Source: Yoonia sp. (GTDB taxonomy: Bacteria; Pseudomonadota; Alphaproteobacteria; Rhodobacterales; Rhodobacteraceae). Taken from it: DNA of 12,277 nucleotides. Positions within the stretch are counted from its first letter, which is position 1, and each line of letters starts with the position of its first letter. The translations under genes and the position numbers were made by a program. Shown in pieces: positions 7,711 through 12,277 of the stretch. The notes below the pieces were generated by a model. That model searched no databases and was not told the origin of the DNA. It saw only the letters and a program-made list of their open reading frames with translations. The stretch spans positions 1-12,277 of the forward strand of contig JAPKCP010000069.1 of the NCBI GenBank assembly GCA_028822885.1. The letters are read 5' to 3'.

Positions 7711-8310
7711 TCACGCGACGCCCAGCGGACAAACTGAGGCTTTTTCAGCCTCAGGTAGTGCATTCAGCATTTGACGTAGGGTTATCTGTAGAATCGGATG
7801 AATCCAGTCTGGGGCGACATCCATCATGGGAACCAAAACAAATGCCCTGTCCTGAAGCCTTGGATGCGGGACAATCAATTGATCAGGTGTCTGCTGGGTT
7901 TGCTGGGTCAAAGGCAGGTCACGCCAGTGCTGATGCACAGTCAGGTTAGGCAGAAAAGTATCACCAAAGGCAATTAAATCAATATCTAAGGTGCGTTGGC
8001 CCCACCGAATCTCCCGCGTGCGACCTGCCACATTCTCAATGTCGTGACATATCGATAGCACCTCAATTGGGCTTAAATTAGTCTCAAAGGCCGCCGCTGC
8101 ATTCACAAAATCGGGACCAGCACCTGCTGGAAACGCCGGAGTCCGATACAGGCGACTCTTCCGTACAGGATGACCTATCCTTCGGGATAGGGTAGCACAG
8201 GCCAATTCAATAATTTCCCAAGGTTTTCCAAGGCTTGACGCTTGATTCGAACCAAATGCAACCACGACGGAGTGACATGACAATGGTGTATGATGGGCTT
8301 GCGAGACCAC
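7711..8310 (-). CDS. folK: 2-amino-4-hydroxy-6-hydroxymethyldihydropteridine pyrophosphokinase (HPPK)
   Basis: FolK transfers pyrophosphate from ATP to 6-hydroxymethyl-7,8-dihydropterin in folate synthesis. The 199-residue product has VVAFGSN (16-22), SRLYRTPA (52-59), DFVNAAAAFET (67-77) and RWGQRTLDIDLIAFGD (102-117), where D109 and D111 match the magnesium-binding D95 and D97 of E. coli. IVPHPRLQDRAFVLVPMMDV (146-165) is the conserved C-terminal segment. A stretch of about 25 residues before it (120-145), rich in Q and T (LTQQTQQTPD), is an insertion compared with E. coli and resembles that seen in related alphaproteobacteria. The start is GTG, supported by AAGGA seven bases upstream. It is the first gene of the minus-strand run and is divergent from the NYN-domain gene. 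Confidence 0.96.
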   Translation of the reverse strand: MVSQAHHTPLSCHSVVVAFGSNQASSLGKPWEIIELACATLSRRIGHPVRKSRLYRTPAFPAGAGPDFVNAAAAFETNLSPIEVLSICHDIENVAGRTREIRWGQRTLDIDLIAFGDTFLPNLTVHQHWRDLPLTQQTQQTPDQLIVPHPRLQDRAFVLVPMMDVAPDWIHPILQITLRQMLNALPEAEKASVCPLGVA

Positions 8311-8335
8311 GCTTTTATCCTTAGTTTAAAAAGAC

Positions 8336-8380
8336 AGCTTGCACCATATTTACCACTCACACTCACGGAACTTGCAAGCT
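8336..8380. repeat. 8-base inverted repeat in the divergent folK/NYN promoter region
   Basis: AGCTTGCA (8336-8343) and its exact reverse complement TGCAAGCT (8373-8380) are separated by 29 bases inside the 95-base region between two divergent genes. CTTGCAAG (8371-8378) is also a palindrome on its own. The region is A/T-rich compared with its surroundings and must hold the promoters of both folK and the NYN gene. I could not assign convincing -35/-10 pairs: a minus-strand TTGCAA followed by TAAATA has a 19-base spacer, which is too long. The repeat could be an operator, but arms this short may occur by chance. Confidence 0.45.
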
Positions 8381-8405
8381 TCGTACTTTAAAAGGAATTT
8401 TTCAA

Positions 8406-8978
8406 ATGTTTTATCGTGACGAACGGCTTGCCCTCTTTATTGATGGGGCAAACTTATACGCAGCGGCTAAATCACTCGGCTTCGATATTGACTACAAATT
8501 GCTCCGCACGGAATTCATGCGGCGAGGTAAGATGTTGCGAGCCTTCTACTATACTGCGTTGCTTGAGAACGATGAGTACTCACCAATCCGTCCCTTGGTC
8601 GACTGGCTGCACTACAACGGCTATTCAATGGTGACCAAACCCGCCAAAGAATACACCGACAGTATGGGCCGTCGTAAGGTAAAAGGGAACATGGACATCG
8701 AACTTACAGTCGATGCGATGGAACTTGCACCGCACGTCGACCATGTTGTGCTGTTTTCAGGCGACGGGGACTTTCGCCCCCTAGTCGAATCACTGCAGCG
8801 CAAGGGTGTGCGGGTATCGGTTGTCTCAACAATTCGCAGCCAACCGCCAATGATCGCAGACGAACTGCGCCGCCAATGCGACAACTTCATCGAGCTTGAT
8901 GAGTTGCGTGATGTCATTGGTCGCCCAACACGCGAACCGCGCGTCGAAACGGAAGCTGTCGAAACAACTGACGCTTAA
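8406..8978 (+). CDS. NYN domain protein, LabA/DUF88 family (predicted RNase-like)
   Basis: The 190-residue product is an NYN domain protein, a PIN-like fold predicted to be a metal-dependent ribonuclease; I know of no assigned substrate for this subgroup. It opens with ERLALFIDGANLYAAAKSLG (6-25), giving acid D13. KGNMDIELTVDAME (94-107) supplies D98 and D104, and VVLFSGDGDFRPLVESLQRK (114-133) contains the SGDGDF motif with D120 and D122. The set of acidic residues is complete, so it is probably active. A short acidic tail rich in E and T follows residue 172. The ATG at 8406 has AAAGGA nine bases upstream. It is transcribed alone, divergent from folK. The distance from ispH and the intervening hairpins suggest it is monocistronic. 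Confidence 0.9.
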   Translation: MFYRDERLALFIDGANLYAAAKSLGFDIDYKLLRTEFMRRGKMLRAFYYTALLENDEYSPIRPLVDWLHYNGYSMVTKPAKEYTDSMGRRKVKGNMDIELTVDAMELAPHVDHVVLFSGDGDFRPLVESLQRKGVRVSVVSTIRSQPPMIADELRRQCDNFIELDELRDVIGRPTREPRVETEAVETTDA

Positions 8979-8987
8979 GCTGTTTCG
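8960..8987 (+). repeat. Inverted repeat spanning the stop codon of the NYN gene
   Basis: CGAAACA (8960-8966) pairs perfectly with TGTTTCG (8981-8987) around a 14-base loop that includes the TAA stop at 8976-8978. No T-run follows. It may be a weak mRNA 3'-end hairpin or chance. Confidence 0.35.
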
Positions 8988-9003
8988 GTCTGCCAAAAAA
9001 CTT

Positions 9004-9035
9004 AACTGCGCAGCCGTCAATTTGGCTGCGCAGTT
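9004..9035. terminator. Strong 12-bp hairpin after the NYN gene; T-run is on the minus strand
   Basis: AACTGCGCAGCC (9004-9015) and GGCTGCGCAGTT (9024-9035) form a perfect 12-base-pair GC-rich stem with an 8-base loop. Twenty-five bases after the NYN stop is the expected place for a terminator. On the plus strand, however, the stem is followed by CGCATTTG with no T-run. On the minus strand it is followed by AAG and then six T (opposite the AAAAAA at 8995-9000), which is the classical intrinsic-terminator layout. It probably acts as a 3' stabiliser or weak terminator for the NYN mRNA and as an efficient terminator for any leftward transcript. Confidence 0.7.
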
Positions 9036-9046
9036 CGCATTTGAAC

Positions 9047-9107
9047 CACACCGCATGACCACAAAATATGGTGTGCGCCGCAGGCGCTCCTTTTGGTCAC
9101 ACCGCAT
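9047..9107 (+). repeat. 10-base direct repeat with hairpins in the ispH leader
   Basis: CACACCGCAT occurs at 9047-9056 and again at 9098-9107. Between them GGTGTG (9070-9075) is complementary to the CACACC of either copy, so two exclusive hairpins are possible. The second copy's arm also overlaps an outer stem (TGACCACAAAA at 9056-9066 with TTTTGGTCA at 9091-9099, one bulged base), which encloses a short GC hairpin (GCGCC 9075-9079, loop GCA, GGCGC 9083-9087) followed by TCCTTTT. This could be an attenuator-like leader or the remnant of a terminator. Confidence 0.45.
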
Positions 9108-9129
9108 CCTCTGGACGCCAGTGTCTTGA

Positions 9130-9159
9130 CGGCTTACCTCTGGCATCAGCATTAAGCCG
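9130..9159 (+). promoter_or_regulatory. Hairpin next to the ispH ribosome-binding site
   Basis: CGGCTTA (9130-9136) pairs with TAAGCCG (9153-9159) around a 16-base loop. The right arm ends on the first G of the GGAG Shine-Dalgarno motif (9159-9162), six bases before the ispH ATG. If formed in RNA, the stem could limit ribosome access. The stem is only seven pairs and its function is speculative. Confidence 0.35.
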
Positions 9160-9168
9160 GAGACGACC

Positions 9169-10119
9169 ATGACCAAGCCGCCCCTCACCCTTTATCTCGC
9201 CGCACCGCGCGGTTTTTGCGCTGGCGTCGACCGTGCAATCAAGATCGTTGAGCTCGCATTGGAAAAGTGGGGCGCACCTGTCTATGTGCGCCACGAAATC
9301 GTTCACAATAAATTTGTGGTCGACGGACTGCGCGACAAGGGCGCCGTTTTTATAGAAGAATTAACTGAGTGCCCCGATGATCGGCCTGTGATCTTTTCAG
9401 CTCACGGTGTCCCAAAGGCAGTCCCCGCAGCAGCCGCAAAACGTGAAATGATTTACGTCGACGCCACCTGCCCGCTTGTGTCCAAAGTCCACATTGAGGC
9501 CCAGCGCCACGCCGACAATGGCTTACAGATGATCATGATCGGCCACGAAGGACATCCCGAAACAATTGGCACAATGGGCCAGTTGCCTGACGGCGAAGTT
9601 TTGTTGGTTGAGACCGTCGCAGACGTGGCAACGGTGGCCCCGCGTGATCCTGCAAAACTTGCATTTGTGACCCAAACGACCCTGTCGGTGGATGACACCA
9701 AAGATATCGTAGCCGCCCTGAACGTTCGGTTCCCCGCAATCATCGGCCCGCACAAAGAAGACATCTGCTACGCCACGACCAACCGCCAAGAAGCCGTCAA
9801 AGCAATGGCACCCAAGTGTGACGCAATGCTTGTTGTTGGCGCGCCCAATTCGTCAAACTCTAGACGCTTGGTTGAAGTTGGTGCCCGCGCAGGCTGCGAT
9901 TATGCCCAACTGGTGCAACGTGCCGCTGACATTGATTGGCGCGCCTTGGACGGGATCACATCAATGGGCATCACAGCGGGCGCATCCGCCCCTGAAGTCC
10001 TGATCAACGAGGTGATTGATGCCTTTAAAGACCGGTTTGATGTGACTGTCGAAATGGTCGAAACGGCCGTTGAAAATGTTGAATTTAAGGTGCCCCGCGT
10101 TTTGCGTGAAACTGCCTAA
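9169..10119 (+). CDS. ispH: 4-hydroxy-3-methylbut-2-enyl diphosphate reductase
   Basis: IspH is the last enzyme of the MEP isoprenoid pathway. It reduces HMBPP to IPP and DMAPP using a [4Fe-4S] cluster. The 316-residue product has cluster cysteines C17 (RGFCAGVDRAI), C101 (VDATCPLVSKVH) and C200 (EDICYATTNRQ), matching E. coli C12, C96 and C197. Substrate histidines H46 (IVHNKFVV), H79 (SAHGV) and H129 with proton donor E131 (GHEGHPE) are all present. VVGAPNSSNSRRL (222-234) and GITAGASAPE are also typical of the family. The ATG has GGAG six bases upstream. Its mRNA leader is unusually structured for such a short intergenic region. A repeat unit follows 28 bases after the stop. Confidence 0.98.
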   Translation: MTKPPLTLYLAAPRGFCAGVDRAIKIVELALEKWGAPVYVRHEIVHNKFVVDGLRDKGAVFIEELTECPDDRPVIFSAHGVPKAVPAAAAKREMIYVDATCPLVSKVHIEAQRHADNGLQMIMIGHEGHPETIGTMGQLPDGEVLLVETVADVATVAPRDPAKLAFVTQTTLSVDDTKDIVAALNVRFPAIIGPHKEDICYATTNRQEAVKAMAPKCDAMLVVGAPNSSNSRRLVEVGARAGCDYAQLVQRAADIDWRALDGITSMGITAGASAPEVLINEVIDAFKDRFDVTVEMVETAVENVEFKVPRVLRETA

Positions 10120-10147
10120 CATTTGCGTTGATTGTGTTTGATCTTGT

Positions 10148-10185
10148 CGGAGCCTCCGGCGGGGATTTGGAAAGAACCAAAGACG
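10148..10185 (+). repeat. Intergenic repeat unit A (after ispH)
   Basis: A small hairpin (CGGA-GCC-TCCG, 10148-10158) is followed by a conserved tail at 10162-10185 that begins GGGATTT and ends with AGAACCAAAGA plus two bases. The tail matches the copy at 11795-11818 at 21 of 24 positions. Both copies lie just after the stop of a plus-strand gene, in the same orientation, which suggests a 3'-end or terminator-associated element. It resembles a GC hairpin plus A/T-rich tail motif that I recall as frequent between genes of Rhodobacterales. Confidence 0.65.
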
Positions 10186-10242
10186 CCCGGGCAGTATTCT
10201 AGACATCACAGTGAGTGCGTTGGCGAAGGAAAGACATCCAAG

Positions 10243-10692
10243 ATGACACAGATCCCACGTTCCGCATTACTGCTAGGCTTGGCAGGGTTGCTGCCCTTTG
10301 TTTGGGGAGCCGCAACAACGCAGTTCCCACAATTTGGCCTGACCGCTTCGGGCTATGTTGGTAGCCGGTTTATTGGCCCCTATGTTCAGCTTTATTATGG
10401 CGCAGTGATTTTATCCTTCATGTCAGGCGTCCTGTGGGGATTTGCCACCAAAGCTGAGGGTGCGCAGGCCACTGGCGGCTACGTCTTATCGGTGCTCCCT
10501 GCCCTATGGGCGTTTTTTATGACAGGTGGCGGTCCCGTCACAGCGAGCATGAACCTAATCGCTGGATTTATCGGATTGCTGCTGTTGGATTGGCAGTTTT
10601 CGCGGCAAGGTCTCGCGCCCACGTGGTGGATGCGATTGCGGATACTGTTGACGACAATTGTTGTGCTGTGCCTTTTACCGGGCGTTTTCTGA
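10243..10692 (+). CDS. DUF3429 family integral membrane protein
   Basis: The 149-residue product is almost entirely hydrophobic, with about five membrane segments near residues 7-26, 46-66, 80-95, 102-118 and 130-147. The segment YYGAVILSFMSGVLWGFATK (51-70) is the DUF3429 hallmark. The family's function is not known. The frame extends upstream to 10132, but that part crosses repeat unit A and does not resemble protein. The ATG at 10243 begins a normal first helix, with AAGGA 12 bases upstream (rather far). The stop TGA shares a base with the ATG of the methyltransferase gene (TGATG), so the two are translationally coupled. Confidence 0.85.
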   Translation: MTQIPRSALLLGLAGLLPFVWGAATTQFPQFGLTASGYVGSRFIGPYVQLYYGAVILSFMSGVLWGFATKAEGAQATGGYVLSVLPALWAFFMTGGGPVTASMNLIAGFIGLLLLDWQFSRQGLAPTWWMRLRILLTTIVVLCLLPGVF

Positions 10693-11285
10693 TGGTCGAT
10701 CGTGAAACGATTTCGGTGTATGACGACAGGGCTGGCGACTATGCGAAGCTGCTGAACAAGCAGGCCCCGGACGCCCAATTGGTTGCGTTTATGCGCCTTT
10801 TGCCAGACGGTGCTCAGGTTCTTGATCTTGGCTGCGGACCCGCGACCACATCCGCCCATCTGCGTGACGCATTTTTTCGCCCTGATCCTGTTGATGCATC
10901 TGCGGGTATGGTGATGTTGGCGAATGAGACCTTTGATATCAACGCCCGCGTGATGACCTTTGACGAGATAGACATGGACGGCGCATATGATGGCGTCTGG
11001 GCGAACTTTTCATTGCTCCATGCACCGAGGGCTGATTTGGGGCGCCATCTGGCCGCAATCGCCAAAGCGTTGCTGCCCACTGGGATTTTTAGCATTGGCA
11101 TGAAGACCGGGATGGTTGAGGCACGCGACCGGATTGGCCGAATGTACACGTATGTCACGATACCAGAACTGTCAGGCCTGCTAATCGATGCTGGTTTCTC
11201 GATTCTTGCCGTTGACGAAGGTGAGGGTGTCGGGCTAGCCGGGGACGTTGACCAATGGGTCGTGATCCGCGCCCGAAAGGACTGA
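10692..11285 (+). CDS. Class I SAM-dependent methyltransferase, substrate unknown
   Basis: The 197-residue product shows the Rossmann-fold methyltransferase pattern. Motif I is VLDLGCGPATTSAHL (43-57). DPVDASAGMVMLA (65-77) is the strand-2/motif II region, with acidic D69 likely to bind the SAM ribose. FDEIDMDGAYDGVWANFSLL (90-109) resembles the motif III-IV strand of the UbiE/Methyltransf_11 group. C-terminal strands include TGIFSIGMKTG (130-140). It resembles small 'class I SAM-dependent methyltransferase' proteins with no assigned substrate. The frame is open much further upstream (to 10506), but that overlaps the DUF3429 gene; the ATG at 10692, coupled through TGATG, gives a complete domain. 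rnhA begins one base after its stop. Confidence 0.9.
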   Translation: MVDRETISVYDDRAGDYAKLLNKQAPDAQLVAFMRLLPDGAQVLDLGCGPATTSAHLRDAFFRPDPVDASAGMVMLANETFDINARVMTFDEIDMDGAYDGVWANFSLLHAPRADLGRHLAAIAKALLPTGIFSIGMKTGMVEARDRIGRMYTYVTIPELSGLLIDAGFSILAVDEGEGVGLAGDVDQWVVIRARKD

Positions 11286-11286
11286 T

Positions 11287-11739
11287 ATGCCTGATCTTTA
11301 TGTCTACACCGACGGTGCTTGTTCCGGCAATCCCGGCCCCGGCGGCTGGGGCGCAATTATGATCGCCAAAGATGGTGACACAGTCGTCAAAGAGCGCGAA
11401 TTGAACGGTGGTCAGGCCATGACCACCAACAATCAGATGGAAATGATGGCCGCGATTTCTGCATTAGAGGCGTTGGATCGCCCAACAGTCGTGACCGTTG
11501 TAACCGATAGTTCCTATGTAAAGGACGGGATCACGTCTTGGATTCACGGCTGGAAAAAACGTGGCTGGGTCAATGCTGCCAAGAAGCCCGTTAAAAATGT
11601 TGCGCTTTGGAAGCGGTTGGATACCGCACAGGCCCGCCACAAAGTCACGTGGAAATGGGTGAAAGGTCACGCTGGCCATCCTGAAAATGAGCGGGCTGAC
11701 GAGTTAGCGCGTGCAGGCATGGCGCCGTTCAAGAGCTAA
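11287..11739 (+). CDS. rnhA: Ribonuclease HI
   Basis: RNase HI cuts the RNA strand of RNA/DNA hybrids, removing R-loops and primers. The 150-residue product has the opening LYVYTDGACSGNPGPGGWGA (4-23) with D9, then TTNNQMEMMA with E52, VTDSSYVKDGI with D74, VKGHAGHPENERADELA with H128 and D138. These match E. coli D10, E48, D70, H124 and D134. The basic handle region (HGWKKRGWVNAAKKPVKN, 87-104) is present. Its ATG is one base after the methyltransferase stop, with AAAGGA five bases upstream inside that gene, so the two are co-transcribed. Repeat unit B with a GC hairpin follows its stop and probably ends the transcript. Confidence 0.98.
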   Translation: MPDLYVYTDGACSGNPGPGGWGAIMIAKDGDTVVKERELNGGQAMTTNNQMEMMAAISALEALDRPTVVTVVTDSSYVKDGITSWIHGWKKRGWVNAAKKPVKNVALWKRLDTAQARHKVTWKWVKGHAGHPENERADELARAGMAPFKS

Positions 11740-11770
11740 GGTTTTGCGCCGCCTATTGGCGTCGCTGTAG

Positions 11771-11818
11771 TGGGGGGCCAGCCCCCCAGCCCCCGGGATT
11801 TAGACAGAACCAAAGAAG
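11771..11818 (+). terminator. GC hairpin plus repeat unit B after rnhA (probable terminator)
   Basis: TGGGGGG (11771-11777) and CCCCCCA (11782-11788) form a seven-pair stem with a CCAG loop, followed by more C and then the conserved tail at 11795-11818 that is shared with unit A after ispH (21 of 24 positions). There is no long T-run straight after the stem. A TTTTT stretch lies further on, at 11828-11832. The position 31 bases after the rnhA stop suits a transcript end. Confidence 0.6.
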
Positions 11819-11844
11819 TAGGTACAGTTTTTCTGGGGGTATCT

Positions 11845-11912
11845 GTTTCGCACGCGAAACGTATTATGTGCAGCGTACGGTGTGTAAACTATTAACCTTT
11901 AGAGCGTACGCT
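11845..11912. repeat. Cluster of palindromes between rnhA and the hydrolase gene
   Basis: GTTTCGC-AC-GCGAAAC (11845-11860) is a perfect palindrome with a two-base centre. AGCGTACG (11872-11879) is repeated exactly at 11903-11910, where it is part of the perfect 10-base palindrome AGCGTACGCT (11903-11912). Two copies of AGCGTACG can also pair as an inverted repeat. The stretch lies at the convergent 3' ends of rnhA and the alpha/beta hydrolase gene, only nine bases beyond the latter's stop. It may be bidirectional termination structures. The lack of a T-run next to the stems leaves this open. Confidence 0.45.
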
Positions 11913-11921
11913 AGCTGACAA

Positions 11922-12277
11922 TTAGCCGTGTTTTTGTAGATAGGTAAGCGCTTCAGAAACGACCGCGTCTGGTAATTCTTCTGCCAAATAATGCCCACCC
12001 GGAAGCGTGTGGCCTGTGACAATATCTGCCCGTTGCCGCCACAAATCGAGGCAGTTAAAGTGCGCTTCGATTGCCCCGAATTTCCCCCACAGCACGTGCA
12101 GCGGACAGGTAATTCGTCCACCTTCGTTGTCGTGCTCAATGTCGATGGTTATCGCTGCCCGGTAGTCTTCGCACATTGCATGGATTGTCGCCGGATTTTG
12201 GATGGCTTGTGCGTAGGCCGCAAACGCTTCGTCGGTAAACGGTTTGGGCTTGTTGCCCCATGAACGGAGCTTCTTGT
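11922..12277 (-). CDS. Alpha/beta hydrolase, haloacetate-dehalogenase-like (C-terminal 117 residues)
   Basis: The open frame continues from the window edge to a stop at 11924-11922. The fragment contains ATIHAMCEDYRAAITIDIEH (29-48) and CPLHVLWGKFGAIE (57-70), the late beta strand of the fold. LPGGHYLAEELPD (91-103) provides the probable catalytic histidine H95. These pieces closely resemble the C-terminus of haloacetate/fluoroacetate-dehalogenase-type alpha/beta hydrolases. The nucleophile and oxyanion motifs lie outside the window, so substrate specificity, including whether it dehalogenates, cannot be judged. The gene is convergent with rnhA. An internal ATG at 12176 is not the start, because family sequence continues upstream to the edge. 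Confidence 0.88.
   Translation of the reverse strand, partial: KKLRSWGNKPKPFTDEAFAAYAQAIQNPATIHAMCEDYRAAITIDIEHDNEGGRITCPLHVLWGKFGAIEAHFNCLDLWRQRADIVTGHTLPGGHYLAEELPDAVVSEALTYLQKHG

Noticed and set aside
9126..9155. Promoter TTGACG...CATTAA just before ispH
   Set aside because: The -35 is good, but the -10 matches only three of six positions at an 18-base spacing. The implied start would fall on the Shine-Dalgarno motif, leaving almost no leader.
1..12277. Defence system, prophage or mobile island
   Set aside because: Apart from a few unassigned families, the genes are housekeeping. I found no integrase, transposase, attachment-site repeat, toxin-antitoxin pair or CRISPR-like repeat.

Overview
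The window reads as core chromosome of an alphaproteobacterium, most likely a member of the Rhodobacterales (Roseobacter group). This is inferred from the gene set and order (era, rnc, lepB, acpS, pdxJ, DUF2062 gene, RelA/SpoT homologue, rpoZ and folK on one strand; an NYN/LabA-type gene divergent from them; then ispH and rnhA). An intergenic repeat at the 3' ends of two genes also resembles ones I recall from that group. I see no tRNA, rRNA, CRISPR array, integrase or insertion sequence.

Region 1 (1-8310) is entirely minus strand and tightly packed, read from right to left: folK, rpoZ, rsh (ppGpp synthetase/hydrolase), a DUF2062 membrane protein, pdxJ, a broken LysE-type exporter gene, a Dabb-domain protein, an unrecognised exported protein, acpS, lepB, rnc and era (cut by the window edge). 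Most junctions are ATGA stop/start overlaps or gaps under about 35 bases, so translation is probably coupled along much of the cluster. The only sizeable gaps are the 98 bases before lepB and the 76 bases before rpoZ, and each holds a weak promoter candidate. The genes cover folate, vitamin B6, acyl-carrier-protein activation, protein export, RNA processing, ribosome assembly and the stringent response.

Region 2 (8311-8405) is a short divergent promoter region between folK and the NYN-domain gene and contains an 8-base inverted repeat.

Region 3 (8406-11739) is plus strand: an NYN-domain protein, a structured 190-base intergenic region, ispH, then a coupled trio of a DUF3429 membrane protein, a class I methyltransferase and rnhA. 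Related repeat units follow ispH and rnhA.

Region 4 (11740-12277) is a palindrome-rich intergenic stretch followed by the C-terminal part of a minus-strand alpha/beta hydrolase that runs off the window.

I found no convincing undescribed multi-gene system. The observations most worth a second look are the internally deleted, frame-split LysE-family remnant between pdxJ and the Dabb gene, the ispH leader with two mutually exclusive pairings, the duplicated intergenic repeat, and a hairpin after the NYN gene whose T-tract lies on the opposite strand.
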